From: Actinomadura coerulea
GTDB lineage: Bacteria; Actinomycetota; Actinomycetes; Streptosporangiales; Streptosporangiaceae
Direction of reading: 5' to 3'
DNA length: 64,000 nt
Assembly: GCF_014208105.1 (NCBI RefSeq)
Contig: NZ_JACHMQ010000001.1
Location: forward strand, 3,348,001-3,412,000
Positions within the stretch are counted from its first letter, which is position 1. The number at the start of each line of letters is the position of its first letter. Position numbers and translations under genes: made by a program. Under the pieces are notes generated by a model. The model had not been told where the DNA came from. It saw only the letters and a list, made by a program, of their open reading frames with translations, and did not search any database. This document shows, piece by piece, positions 7,536 to 16,504 of the stretch.

Positions 7536-8450
7536 CTAGGCCTTCGCCTGGGCGTACGTGACGCCCGTGAGGGTCTCGGAGACCTGCCAGAGGCGCTCGC
7601 CGAGGCCGGGCCGGTCCGCCTGCCGGGGCGTGGGGACCCTGGCCGGAGCCCCTCGGTACTGGAACAGGCGGGGGCCGTAGCAGGCACCGCCCCGCACGTC
7701 GGGCGCCGTCGCGGCGTAGAGGGACGGGAGCGCGCCCGCGGCGGCGGACTGCGCCATCACCGCGTTTCCCAGGCCGGTGGCCTTCTCCATGAGCGTGTTG
7801 CCCTGCATGCGCGGCCCCGTCTGCTGCAGGTTCGTCGCTGCGTAACCGGGGTGGGCGGCGACGCTGGTCACCTCGGGGACGCGCCGGTCCAGCTCCTTGG
7901 CGAAGACCAGGTTGGCGAGCTTGGCCTGGCTGTAGGCGGTCCACTTGCGGTACCGGCGCTCGCCCTGCAGGTCGCCGAAGTCGATGCGTCCCGTCCAGGC
8001 GAACGCCGAGGTGACGGTGACGACGCGGGCGGCCGGGGCGGCGCGCAGGGCGGGCAGCAGGAGGCCGGTGAGCGCGAAGTGGCCGAGGTGGTTCGTACCG
8101 AACTGCATCTCGAACCCGTCGGCGGTGGAGCGGCGCGGGATCGCCATCACCCCGGCGTTGTCGACCAGGATGTCGAGCGGCGCCTCGCCGTGCCGGGCCG
8201 CGAACTCCCGTACGGACGCCAGGTCGGCGAGGTCCAGGGAGTCGAGGACGAGGTCGCCCTGCGGCGCGGCGGTCCTCATCCGCTCCAGTGCGGCCCGGCC
8301 GCGCTCGGCGCTGCGGCAGGCCAGCACGACGGACGCGCCGTGCCGGGCGAGCTGGAGCGCGGTGTGGTAGCCGATGCCGCTGTTGGCCCCGGTGACGATC
8401 GCCCGCCGCCCGCGCAGATCGGGGATGTCGCCGGCCGTCCATCCGCCCAT
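7536..8450 (-). CDS. short-chain dehydrogenase/reductase
   Basis: A 304-residue NAD(P)-dependent oxidoreductase of the SDR superfamily. Visible motifs are the nucleotide-binding TGANSGIG near residue 19, DNAGVM (NNAG equivalent), NHLGHFALT, the catalytic serine in VTVTSAFAW and YSQAK (Tyr and Lys of the active site). Length and the PGYAATNLQ block match the retinol dehydrogenase/WW-oxidoreductase-like branch common in actinomycetes. The ATG at 8450 is preceded by GGAGGTGCCCC, a good ribosome binding site. Substrate unknown. Confidence 0.9.
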   Translation of the reverse strand: MGGWTAGDIPDLRGRRAIVTGANSGIGYHTALQLARHGASVVLACRSAERGRAALERMRTAAPQGDLVLDSLDLADLASVREFAARHGEAPLDILVDNAGVMAIPRRSTADGFEMQFGTNHLGHFALTGLLLPALRAAPAARVVTVTSAFAWTGRIDFGDLQGERRYRKWTAYSQAKLANLVFAKELDRRVPEVTSVAAHPGYAATNLQQTGPRMQGNTLMEKATGLGNAVMAQSAAAGALPSLYAATAPDVRGGACYGPRLFQYRGAPARVPTPRQADRPGLGERLWQVSETLTGVTYAQAKA

Positions 8451-8579
8451 GGGGCACCTCCACGTCATATCGCGAATCCACAAGTTAGACGGGCCATCGA
8501 ATACGAGGCAACGCCCGCGCGACGTGGCGCGATTCACACCCCGGCCGACGCGCCCCCCGGCCGGAGGGCGCGTCCCCGG

Positions 8580-9068
8580 TCAGGCGGGAAGGGCCCCCTC
8601 GATGGCGGTGACGACCTCGGCGGCCTCCGGCTCGGTCTGGGGCGCGAAGCGGGCCGCGACGGCGCCGTCCGGAGCGATCAGGAACTTCTCGAAGTTCCAC
8701 CGGATGTCGCCGGTGTGGCCCTCGGCGTCGGGGACGCCGACGAGCTCCCGGTACAGCGGGTGCCGGCCGTCGCCGTTGACCTCGATCTTCTCGGTCATCG
8801 GGAACGTGACCCCGTAGGTCGCCGAGCAGAACTCGGCGATCTCCTCGGAGCCGCCGGGCTCCTGCCCCATGAACTGGTTGCAGGGGACGCCGAGGACGGT
8901 GAAGCCCCGTCCGGCGTACGTCTCCTGCAGCCGTTCCAGGCCGGAGTACTGCGGAGTGAGGCCGCACTTGGAGGCCACGTTGACGACCAGTACGGCCTTG
9001 CCCCGGTACTGCTCGAGGTCAGCGGGCCCGCCGCGCAGGCCCTCGATCTCTACGTCGAAGACAGACAT
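8580..9068 (-). CDS. glutathione peroxidase family (thiol peroxidase)
   Basis: A 162-residue peroxidase of the GPx family that reduces hydroperoxides. It has the peroxidatic cysteine in NVASKCGLT (Cys35), the second catalytic motif GVPCNQFMGQEPG (Gln) and WNFEKFL (Trp, Asn), so the active-site tetrad is intact. As in most bacteria the residue is Cys rather than selenocysteine. Actinomycetes lack glutathione as main thiol, so the electron donor is more probably thioredoxin or a mycothiol-linked system (inference). Single gene with a short upstream gap. Confidence 0.93.
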   Translation of the reverse strand: MSVFDVEIEGLRGGPADLEQYRGKAVLVVNVASKCGLTPQYSGLERLQETYAGRGFTVLGVPCNQFMGQEPGGSEEIAEFCSATYGVTFPMTEKIEVNGDGRHPLYRELVGVPDAEGHTGDIRWNFEKFLIAPDGAVAARFAPQTEPEAAEVVTAIEGALPA

Positions 9069-9179
9069 GTGGCCGATCCTAGGAGATCGCTCCGCGGATC
9101 GGCCCCGTCCTCGCCGCTGACGCCGCCGGCGAACGGGTGGTTCCCGCCGCCGGCCGCCCTCACGCCCTCAGGGCGCCGG

Positions 9180-9335
9180 TCAGTTGCCCAAGGCGTTCAC
9201 GAAGGCAGCGAGCTGGTTGCCCGCGTTGCCCAGCTCGCTGAAGGCGTTGTTCACCACTCCTGCCGCATCCGTCGGTGAGCTCAGCAAGTAGAAGATGACG
9301 AAGGCGATCGCCACATAGCGGAGGTTCTTCTTCAT
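9180..9335 (-). CDS. small hydrophobic protein, paralogue A
   Basis: A 51-residue protein beginning MKKNLRYVAIAFVIFYLLSS, a short basic start followed by a hydrophobic helix. It continues with an Ala/Asn-rich amphipathic tail (AGVVNNAFSELGNAGNQLAAF). The protein at 9506-9664 has the same plan and aligns along its length (KK near the start, AIAF, Y-S-P, V-N-A-S-LGNA, F at the end), so they are tandem duplicates. The helix could be a signal sequence or a membrane anchor. Function unknown; I do not recognise the family. Confidence 0.75.
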   Translation of the reverse strand: MKKNLRYVAIAFVIFYLLSSPTDAAGVVNNAFSELGNAGNQLAAFVNALGN

Positions 9336-9505
9336 CCGTAACGCCGTCCCTGTTCGTAGCGCGCGACACAATCGACCCGATCCCATTGTGCCCAGCCGCG
9401 TCTGCCCGCAAAGCGCGATTTTACTGTGACGTACGGGCAACTTCATGGTGGCGTCGCGAAGAGAAGCCCCGTACCGGTGGGGGTACGGGGCCCGGCACCC
9501 GCCGG

Positions 9506-9664
9506 TCAGTTCGGGATGGCGCTCATGAACTGCGACAACGACTCCGCGGCGTTGCCGAGCCCGCTCAGGGCGCCGTTGACGAGATGCGCCGCGCCCTCGG
9601 GCCTGCTGATGACGTACCACGCCGTGAAGGCGATGGCGGCGATCTTCATGTGCTTCTTGTTCAC
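9506..9664 (-). CDS. small hydrophobic protein, paralogue B
   Basis: A 52-residue protein starting at a GTG codon (VNKKHMKIAAIAFTAWYVIS) and ending with AHLVNGALSGLGNAAESLSQF and MSAIPN. It shares layout and many residues with the protein at 9180-9335: a basic start, a single hydrophobic helix, the dipeptide P-E/T before it ends, then V-N-x-A-L/F-S-x-LGNA. There is a weak purine-rich site (GAGGGTGG) before the start. The two genes are 170 bases apart, same strand, each apparently with its own upstream region. Function unknown. Confidence 0.7.
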   Translation of the reverse strand: MNKKHMKIAAIAFTAWYVISRPEGAAHLVNGALSGLGNAAESLSQFMSAIPN

Positions 9665-9749
9665 TTCAACCACCCTCTGCGGTCGATCACTTACTCTCAG
9701 TGATTCCCCAGGGTGGCGGAAGAGAGATCAAGAGGGGACAAAGAGCAGG

Positions 9750-10043
9750 TCAGGTCCCCTTGGGGTGCCGGTGGAGATAGTCGATGTAGAAGGGCCGGAG
9801 GGCGTCGGCCATCTCGCCCTCCCCCGCGTGCGTGAACTCCTCCAGCAGCGACAGGCCGTGGAGGAGGTCGAACTCGGCGCGGCCGACCTCCCCGGTGGCC
9901 GCGGCGGCGGCCGGGATCGCGCGCAGCAGGTCCCACACGAAGCCGACGTCGCGCCGATCCCTGGCGACGGCCATCGCCCGCTCGTACAGCTCCTTGGACG
10001 TCAGCTCGTCCAGATTCCCGCCGTCCGGCGTCTGTTCGGACAT
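9750..10043 (-). CDS. conserved hypothetical protein, helical
   Basis: A 97-residue soluble acidic protein, mainly helical: LDELTSKELYERAMAVARDRRDVGFVWDLLRAIPAAAAATG, then EFDLLHGLSLLEEF and a final LRPFYIDYLHRHPKG. Small proteins of this kind are common in actinomycetes next to cell-envelope genes, but I know no function. No metal or catalytic motif is visible. It has its own start (ATG, MSEQTPDGG) about 70 bases after the LCP gene on the same strand, so it may be expressed with it. Confidence 0.72.
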   Translation of the reverse strand: MSEQTPDGGNLDELTSKELYERAMAVARDRRDVGFVWDLLRAIPAAAAATGEVGRAEFDLLHGLSLLEEFTHAGEGEMADALRPFYIDYLHRHPKGT

Positions 10044-10110
10044 GGTCCGACTCTATTCGAGCGTCCGGCCCGTCACCCCGCGCCGGGCGGCGGGGCTCCG
10101 GGCCGGCCGG

Positions 10111-11274
10111 TCACTTCGTGATGACGTTCGACGGGATCTCCTGGTCCTGCTTCAGCGCGCCGAAGAGCGTGGACGCCTTGGACCTGTCCCAGGTGATGTA
10201 GGACCCGGCGGAGGCCGAGCTGCCGGCGCCCCCGATCGGGACGGTGGTCGTGACGCCGTTCCCGCCGCTGACGCCCTTCATCGCCCACATCATGCGGACC
10301 AGGTCGTACAGGTGGTCGCCGTCGTCCACCAGGAAGTTGCTGGTGGCGTTCATCGCCAGCGGGACGCCGCGGAACGGGTTGAGCATCGTGCCCGGGCTCG
10401 TGGCCTTCTTCATCAGCGCGCCGAAGAACTGGCGCTGGTGCTCCACGCGTTCGAGGTCGGCGCGGGCGAAGGCGCGGGTCCGGACGTAGCCGAGCGCCTG
10501 GCCGCCGTCCAGCGTCTGGCATCCGGCCTTGAGGTTCAGCCCCGCCTTGCGGTCCTTGATGTTCTCCTTGACGCAGATGTCGACGCCGCCGACGGCGTCC
10601 ACGACGCCCACGAAGCCGCCGAAGCCGATCTCGGCGTAGTGGTCGATGTGGAGCCCGGTCGCCTTCTCCACGGTCTGCACGAGCAGCTTGGGCCCGCCGA
10701 AGGCGAAGGCCGCGTTCAGCTTGTTGGAGCCGTGTCCGGGGATCGGGAGGTAGGAGTCGCGCGGCAGGCTGATGAGGGACGTCCCCCCGGAGCCGTAGTG
10801 CAGCAGCATCATCGAGTCGGTGCGGCGCCCGGAGGCGAACCCGGTCGCGAGGCGCTTCTGGTCGTCCTTCGACAGGCCCTCGCGGCTGTCGGAGCCGACG
10901 ACGAGCCAGTTCGTCCCCGGCGTGTCGGCGACCCGGCCCGCGTAGTCCACGAGGACCGACTCGCGCTTCAGCCGGGAGTCCAGGTAGAAGTAGCCGCCGA
11001 CGACGACCACCAGGACCACGGCGACGAGGCCGCCGAGCACCCGCGGCCACCGCCGCCGGCGCCGCCGCCGGTAGGGCGCGCCGCCGCGGGGGCCGCCCTG
11101 GTCGGCCCGTCCCCCGGCGAGCTGGTCGCCCGCGTACGGGTCGTCGTACGGGTCCCCGTAGGCGTCCCGCCCGTAGGCGGCCTGGTGGTGCTCCGCGCGT
11201 GCGGAGTTCTCCCTGCTGCGCCCCACGCGGTCGCCCTCCTTGCGTGTCCGGCCCTGTGGCCAGCCGTCGGTCAT
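10111..11274 (-). CDS. LytR-CpsA-Psr (LCP) family cell-wall glycopolymer ligase
   Basis: A 387-residue type II membrane protein. A long Gly/Tyr/Asp-rich cytoplasmic tail (residues 1-70) ends in a run of eight basic residues (YRRRRRRRW). One helix follows (about 78-96, LGGLVAVVLVVVVGGYFYL), then the extracytoplasmic LCP domain: NWLVVGSDSRE, GRRTDSMMLLH, ISLPRDSYLPIPG, KLNAAFAFGG and GYVRTRAFARADLERVEHQRQFF. The R-D-S and D/R-x-x-R patterns that bind the polyprenyl diphosphate substrate are intact. LCP enzymes attach glycopolymers such as arabinogalactan or teichoic acid to peptidoglycan. The start is the ATG of MTDGWPQGRT; earlier codons contain a Cys-rich non-conserved stretch. Confidence 0.92.
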   Translation of the reverse strand: MTDGWPQGRTRKEGDRVGRSRENSARAEHHQAAYGRDAYGDPYDDPYAGDQLAGGRADQGGPRGGAPYRRRRRRRWPRVLGGLVAVVLVVVVGGYFYLDSRLKRESVLVDYAGRVADTPGTNWLVVGSDSREGLSKDDQKRLATGFASGRRTDSMMLLHYGSGGTSLISLPRDSYLPIPGHGSNKLNAAFAFGGPKLLVQTVEKATGLHIDHYAEIGFGGFVGVVDAVGGVDICVKENIKDRKAGLNLKAGCQTLDGGQALGYVRTRAFARADLERVEHQRQFFGALMKKATSPGTMLNPFRGVPLAMNATSNFLVDDGDHLYDLVRMMWAMKGVSGGNGVTTTVPIGGAGSSASAGSYITWDRSKASTLFGALKQDQEIPSNVITK

Positions 11275-11419
11275 GCCGTAGACCCTAGACAACCCGGGCG
11301 TGCCGCGCGTCCGTCCGGCGCATGATTGTCCACACCAACAAATCACCGCGCTCTGGGAGATCTGAAGCGGACACCGTCCCCCTTAAGGCGCACACTGCCC
11401 CCGGCCCGGTAGTACGCGC

Positions 11420-11452
11420 GGAGGGCGGCGGACGGCCGCACGACGGCCCTCC
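11420..11452 (-). terminator. possible terminator after the AAA+ ATPase
   Basis: Arms GGAGGGC (11420-11426) and GCCCTCC (11446-11452) lie 15 bases past the stop codon of the minus-strand ATPase gene. A further CGGCCG/CGGCC pairing lies in the loop. There is no T-tract. Moderate evidence from position and complementarity only. Confidence 0.45.
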
Positions 11453-11466
11453 TCCCGGCGGCCCGG

Positions 11467-14400
11467 CTAGATGTAGAGGCCGAAGCCCCCCTCCACCTCG
11501 CGGGGCGGGGCCTCGGGCAGGTCCTCGGGGCGCAGCAGCGCCGCCTCGGCCGGCTCCATCTCGCCGGCCGCCGCGTCCTCCTTGGCGGTGATGCGCTGCG
11601 CCTGCCGGGAGATCGTCGCCTCCAGCAGGTTGCGGACGAGCCGGGCGTTGCCGAACGAGGTGCCGCGCGGCTGGGCCGCGACGAGGCGGCGCAGCTCCTC
11701 CAGGATGCCGGGGGCGAGCGCGAAGCCGTCCTCCGCCGCCATGAACTCGAAGATCGTGACGAGTTCGTCGTCGGAGTAGTCGGGGAACCGCAGCCGCTTC
11801 GGGAACCGGGACTTCAGCCCGGGGTTGGCGTCCAGGAAGCGGTCCATCTCGGCGTCGTAGCCGGCGACGATGACCACCAGGTCGCCGCGGTGCTCCTCCA
11901 TCAGCCGCAGCAGCTCGGCGATCGCCTCGTGGCCGAAGTCGCGCCGGTCGCCGCCGCCGGACGCCAGCATGTACGCCTCGTCCACGAACAGCACGCCGCC
12001 GAGGGCGCGGCTGACCGCGTCCCGCACGCGCGGCGCGGTCTGCCCGATGAACTCGGCGACGAGGTCGGCGCGGGTCACCTCCACCAGGTGCCCGGACGAC
12101 AGCAGGCCGAGCCGGGCGAACACGGCGGCGATCAGCCGCGCGATCGTGGTCTTGGCGGTGCCCGGGTTGCCGGCGAACACCATGTGCCGGGCCGGCGGCG
12201 CGGGCGACACCTTGGCGTCGCGCCGCAGCTGCTCGGCGCGGACCTCGGCGACCAGGGCGGCGACCTCCCGCTTGATGTCGGCGAGGCCGATCAGGCGCTC
12301 GACCTCCGCCAGCGGGTCGCCGGGGACGTCGTCGCGGCCGCGGGTGAGGGTGTCGGGGACGTCCTCCGGCAGGATCACGTCGAGGGACTCGTCCTCGTCG
12401 ACGATCCCGTCGGCCAGGACGCGGCGCCCCTGCATCGCGACGGCCCGTTCGAGCAGGTTCGTCATGATGCGGACGTTGCCGACCCCGCGCTCGCGCGGGG
12501 CCGCCTCGACGAGCGCGCGCACCTTGTCCAGGACGCCGGGGGCCAGCTCGAACCCGGAGTCGGCGGCCTTGGCGGTGAACACCTCCACCAGCTCCGCGTC
12601 GGTCAGGTCGGGGAAGCGGAGCGTGCGGGGGAAGGCGGCGGCGAGGTCGGGGTGGGCCTTCAGGAGCCCGTTCGTCTCGGCCGCCGGCCCCGTCAGCACG
12701 ACGACGAGGTCCTCGGTGTGCGCCTGGACGCTCGTCAGCAGCACGTCCAGCACCTCGCGGCCCCGCGCCGCGTCGGCCGCCGCCGACACCAGGGCGTGCG
12801 CGTCGCGGACGACCAGGACGCCGCCGTGGGCCTGCTCCACCGCCCTGCGGACGCGCAGGACGCTCTCGCTGGCGTACTCGCCGAGCAGGTCGGCGCGCTC
12901 CACCTCGACCGTGTGGCCGGACGACAGCACGCCGAGGTCGGCGTAGATCCGGCCGAGGATCCGGGCGACCTTGCCCTTGCCGGTGCCGGTGTTGCCGGTG
13001 AAGACCAGGTGCCGCAGCCGGGTCCGCGCGGTCATGCCCGCCTCGCGGCGCAGCCGCGCGGCCTTGGCCTCGGCGACGAGCGCCTCGACCTCCCGCTTGA
13101 CGGGCTCGATGCCGACGCAGGCGGCCAGCTCGGCGAACGGGTCGGACTCGGCGGGGCGCCCGGCGATGAGCCGCTGCGGCAGGTCCCCGGCGGTGATCTC
13201 CAGGGGGCCGGCCTCCGCGCCGTCCTCGCGGGCCCGCCGGTCCGCCGCGGCGACGGCCTGGCCCGCCATGTGCTCCACCAGCCGGGCACCGCGCAGGTTC
13301 AGCATCGGCGGGGTGCGGCGGAGCAGGGCGCCCGCGGCCGCGGAGACCTCCGCTCCGGCGCGCGCGCCGCGCCGGGCGACCGCCAGGGCGAACAGCTCGG
13401 CGAAGTCGTCCTCGGCGAAGTCGCGGGTGCGGGCGACGTCGAACGCCCGGACCAGCGCGGGGTTGGCGTCGAAGAGCCGCCGGTCGCCGCCGGGGCGGCA
13501 CAGGGCGACGACGTTGAGGGACGGCGAGCGCGCCATGAGCCGCCGCAGCTCCTCGGTGGCGGCGGCGCCGCACCGCTCGTGCGCGGCGAGCTTCTCCAGG
13601 TCGTCCACGACCAGGAGCATGCGGCCCTCCAGGCAGTCGCGGACGCGCGCCTGCAGCCACAGGACGGCGTCGCTCACGCCGAGCGAGGCGAACACCTGGT
13701 CGGAGATCCACAGCGCCTCGCGGACGGCGCCGCCCTCGCCGAGGGCGGCCTCGACGATCTCGGCGGCGGTGCCCTTGCCGGTGCCCTCCGGGCCCGCGAC
13801 GAGGAGCCGGACCGGCCGCCGCCCGGCCAGCCGCGCCGCCACGGCGTCCCGCACGGCCCGCGACAGCTCCGGCTGCCCGACCAGGGGCGGGCCGCTCTCC
13901 TCGGCGGGCTCGGGCCGCTCCGCGGCGGCGGGCCGCGGGCCGTCCTCGCCGGAACCGAACCTCAGGGTGTTGAAGACCCGCCGGACGGTGAACAGCCGCC
14001 GCAGGTCGGCCTGGAACTGGCGCACCGGCACCCGGCAGCGCGGGATGACCGGCGGGTCCGGCAGGCCCTGCACCGCGCCGGTGAACCGCACCGCCATGTC
14101 CAGCCAGGCGCGGGCCGCGTCCGCCTCGCCGGCGACCAGGCCGCGCGCCAGCCACGCCCGCGCGTCGGACTGCCACGCCTCGGCGGCGAAGCCCTCGCGC
14201 GCCGCGCGGAACCGCTCCTCCACGTTCTCGTAGCGGGTGGTGCCCAGCACGACCGCCAGTTCGGCCGGGACGACCGCGGCGTCGGCCGCCAGCAGCAGCC
14301 GCGCCAGCGCCACGTCGGGCTCCCCCGTGTCGGCGACGGCCCCGGCCAGCCGCTCGTGCGCGGCGTCCAGCCCCTCGCAGACCCAGCCGAGGTAGCCCAC

Positions 14401-15045
14401 CGGCCCGGCCAGTTCGGGCAGGACGGCGAGCTCCTCGCCGGTCAGGCCGGAGACCCACAGGTCCTCCAGCCGCCGGTTGGGGACGGTCATGTCCGCCTCG
14501 CGCAGCGCGGGGTCGGCGGCGCGCCGGTCGAACACGTCCATCAGCGCCCGCCGGCGCCGCTCCAGCGGCTCCAGGCCCTCGAAGACGTCGAGCCCGGCGC
14601 GCGCCAGCTCGAACATCACCGCGCGGCGCTCCCGGTCGTCCCCGGCCGGCTCGGGCAGCCACAGGCCCGGCGGGCGCCACCGCCCGCCCTGGCTGAACCA
14701 CGCCACCGGGTCCCGCTCGGCCGACTCGGGCGTCGCCAGGAACGCCGACAGCAGCTCGTAGTCGACGTCGCCGCGCGACCCGCCGCGCACCGCCGACGCG
14801 CCCAGCAGGAACGTCAGCAGCGACCACTGCTCGGCTCCCGCCGCGCTGGTGTCGCTGCCGTAGAAGTCGCTGAGCTGCCGCGTCAGCACGACGGCGCGCG
14901 GGTCGGTGTTGTAGGCGACCGCGCGCTCGCGCATCTCCTCGTACAGACCGTCGGGCACGCGCCAGGGGCCGTACGCGTAAACGTCGAGGACCGGCTCCTC
15001 AGTGAGCAGCACTTCGAGATGGTCCGGCAGCCGGGGGGAACTCAC
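11467..15045 (-). CDS. giant AAA+ ATPase with three CbbX/EccA-like modules
   Basis: A 1192-residue cytoplasmic protein. Residues 1-390 are helical with no named motif. Three AAA+ modules follow. Module 1 (Walker A GPEGTGKGT near 417, Walker B LLVVDDLEK) looks STAND/AAA-like. Module 2 (GNTGTGKGK near 682) has its Walker B changed to VLVVRDAHAL, without the catalytic Glu. Module 3 (GNPGTAKTT near 956, VLFVDEAYML near 1016) keeps both motifs and a sensor region. Modules 2 and 3 share the CbbX signature (RHxVFxGNxGT, LGxLSSGH, V-E-x-x-RADL). That clade includes rubisco activases and the type VII secretion ATPase EccA; no ESX genes are nearby. The GTG at 15045 is chosen for the AGGAGA site upstream. 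Probably a remodelling chaperone; target unknown. Confidence 0.85.
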   Translation of the reverse strand: MSSPRLPDHLEVLLTEEPVLDVYAYGPWRVPDGLYEEMRERAVAYNTDPRAVVLTRQLSDFYGSDTSAAGAEQWSLLTFLLGASAVRGGSRGDVDYELLSAFLATPESAERDPVAWFSQGGRWRPPGLWLPEPAGDDRERRAVMFELARAGLDVFEGLEPLERRRRALMDVFDRRAADPALREADMTVPNRRLEDLWVSGLTGEELAVLPELAGPVGYLGWVCEGLDAAHERLAGAVADTGEPDVALARLLLAADAAVVPAELAVVLGTTRYENVEERFRAAREGFAAEAWQSDARAWLARGLVAGEADAARAWLDMAVRFTGAVQGLPDPPVIPRCRVPVRQFQADLRRLFTVRRVFNTLRFGSGEDGPRPAAAERPEPAEESGPPLVGQPELSRAVRDAVAARLAGRRPVRLLVAGPEGTGKGTAAEIVEAALGEGGAVREALWISDQVFASLGVSDAVLWLQARVRDCLEGRMLLVVDDLEKLAAHERCGAAATEELRRLMARSPSLNVVALCRPGGDRRLFDANPALVRAFDVARTRDFAEDDFAELFALAVARRGARAGAEVSAAAGALLRRTPPMLNLRGARLVEHMAGQAVAAADRRAREDGAEAGPLEITAGDLPQRLIAGRPAESDPFAELAACVGIEPVKREVEALVAEAKAARLRREAGMTARTRLRHLVFTGNTGTGKGKVARILGRIYADLGVLSSGHTVEVERADLLGEYASESVLRVRRAVEQAHGGVLVVRDAHALVSAAADAARGREVLDVLLTSVQAHTEDLVVVLTGPAAETNGLLKAHPDLAAAFPRTLRFPDLTDAELVEVFTAKAADSGFELAPGVLDKVRALVEAAPRERGVGNVRIMTNLLERAVAMQGRRVLADGIVDEDESLDVILPEDVPDTLTRGRDDVPGDPLAEVERLIGLADIKREVAALVAEVRAEQLRRDAKVSPAPPARHMVFAGNPGTAKTTIARLIAAVFARLGLLSSGHLVEVTRADLVAEFIGQTAPRVRDAVSRALGGVLFVDEAYMLASGGGDRRDFGHEAIAELLRLMEEHRGDLVVIVAGYDAEMDRFLDANPGLKSRFPKRLRFPDYSDDELVTIFEFMAAEDGFALAPGILEELRRLVAAQPRGTSFGNARLVRNLLEATISRQAQRITAKEDAAAGEMEPAEAALLRPEDLPEAPPREVEGGFGLYI

Positions 15046-15234
15046 CTGGGGTCGTCTCCTACGCAGCGGATCGTCGAGGCAATCACATCCGACAAGCACC
15101 TTACGGCGCGTCACGATCACGCACACCCCTGTTGCGGCGGGTTGGCAGGCGGCCCGGCGTCCGCGATAGTTGTCGGACGGAAACTATTCGCCGGACGATT
15201 CCGGCCAAAGCAGAACACAAGAGGGGAACCCCCC

Positions 15235-15588
15235 GTGTCACCTTTGGAAGTGACCACACGGCCGGACGGCGGACGCGCCGTCATCAGGCTGTGCGGAGAG
15301 CTCGACGTCGCGGGCTCGCAGGAGCTGCGCGTCCGCCTCGACGAGGCCCGCCGCGAGCACGGCGACCACCTCGTCCTGGACCTCACCGACCTCGAGTTCA
15401 TGGACTCGGGCGGCCTCTCGGTCATCGTCGCCTGCTACAAGGCCGCCACCGCGGCGGGCGGCAGCCTCGTCCTCGCCGGCCCCCGGCCCATCGTCCGCCG
15501 CGCCCTGGAGATCACCGGGCTGCACCGGCGCATCCCCGTCAAGAGGACCCTGCAGGAGGCGCTGGCGGTCGAGCCCGACCGCGGGTAG
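15235..15588 (+). CDS. anti-sigma factor antagonist, STAS domain
   Basis: A 117-residue single-domain STAS protein of the SpoIIAA/RsbV/BldG type. It has the phosphorylation motif LEFMDSGGLSVIVA with the target serine in DSGG, preceded by a VIRLCGELDVAGSQELR strand-helix. In this family the unphosphorylated form binds an anti-sigma kinase and frees a sigma factor. No sigma or anti-sigma gene is adjacent; the HATPase gene at 55 kb is a different type. The GTG start follows GAGGGGAACCCCCC. The gene is divergent from the AAA+ ATPase gene, with 189 bases between the starts. Confidence 0.92.
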   Translation: MSPLEVTTRPDGGRAVIRLCGELDVAGSQELRVRLDEARREHGDHLVLDLTDLEFMDSGGLSVIVACYKAATAAGGSLVLAGPRPIVRRALEITGLHRRIPVKRTLQEALAVEPDRG

Positions 15589-15617
15589 CCAGGGGGCCGG
15601 GACGGCCGGGCTCCGCC

Positions 15618-16391
15618 CTAGAGCGGGAGCGGGGTGGGGCGCTTGGGGCCGCGGCCGTCGCCGGAGGAGCGGCCCGTGGCCCGGCGGCCGATCCACGGCA
15701 GCAGGTAGGTCCGGGCCCAGTGGACGTCCTCGCGCCTCATCGTGAGCCAGTCGGCGCGGTCCAGGGGCGGCCAGGGCTCCCGCCAGTCGCCCTCGACCGG
15801 GACGCCCACCGTCCCGGCGACGTAGAGCGCCATGCGCCGGTGCCCCTCGGGCGACAGGTGCAGGCGGTCCTCGTACCAGGCGCGCGGGTCGTGGAAGACG
15901 CGCAGCGGCCACAGGTCCACCACCGAGCAGCCGCGGTGGTCGGCGATCGCGCGCAGGTGCATGTTGTAGGTGGCGGCCTTGCCCCGGATGCGGCCGCCCG
16001 AGCGCAGCCCGCGCGGATCGAACCCGGTGAAGACCACGACGCGCGAGCCGGTGGCGCGCAGCCGCCGGACCGCGTCGTCGAACACGACCGCGGCCGCGTC
16101 GGGGTCCGCGCCGGGACGGATCATGTCGTTGCCGCCCGCGCACAGCGTCACCAGGTCGGGCGAGAGGCCGACGGCGATCGGCACCTGCTCGTCCACGATC
16201 TGCCGCACGAGCTTCCCGCGGACGGCGAGGTTGGCGTAGCGCAGGCCGGGGTTCAGCACGGCGATGTGCTCGGCGAGCCGGTCGGCCCAGCCGCGGAAGA
16301 CGTCGGTCTCGCCGGGGTAGGGGTCGTTCATGCCCTCGGTGAAGCTGTCGCCGATGGCCACGAACGTTCCGATCTTCTCCATTTCGCTCAT
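15618..16391 (-). CDS. SGNH/GDSL-family hydrolase
   Basis: A 257-residue hydrolase without signal peptide or membrane helix, so probably cytoplasmic. Block I FVAIGDSFTEGM (nucleophile Ser), the glycine of block II (ANLAVRGK), block III AGGNDMIRPG (Asn) and block V EDRLHLSPEGH (catalytic Asp and His) are all present. SGNH hydrolases cleave esters, thioesters or sugar acetyl groups; substrate unknown. The ATG of MSEMEK is preferred because upstream in-frame codons do not match the family start. It lies just upstream of the conservon on the opposite side of a 113-base gap, both on the minus strand, and might be in a different transcript. Confidence 0.92.
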   Translation of the reverse strand: MSEMEKIGTFVAIGDSFTEGMNDPYPGETDVFRGWADRLAEHIAVLNPGLRYANLAVRGKLVRQIVDEQVPIAVGLSPDLVTLCAGGNDMIRPGADPDAAAVVFDDAVRRLRATGSRVVVFTGFDPRGLRSGGRIRGKAATYNMHLRAIADHRGCSVVDLWPLRVFHDPRAWYEDRLHLSPEGHRRMALYVAGTVGVPVEGDWREPWPPLDRADWLTMRREDVHWARTYLLPWIGRRATGRSSGDGRGPKRPTPLPL

Positions 16392-16504
16392 CGCAACCCC
16401 CCGCGCGGATTCATGCTCGATCACGACGAACAATCATGCATCGTGCACACGACCTACGCGACCGTAGCCCCGGCCGGACCGCGCCGCGCCCCCGAGCGCG
16501 GCGG

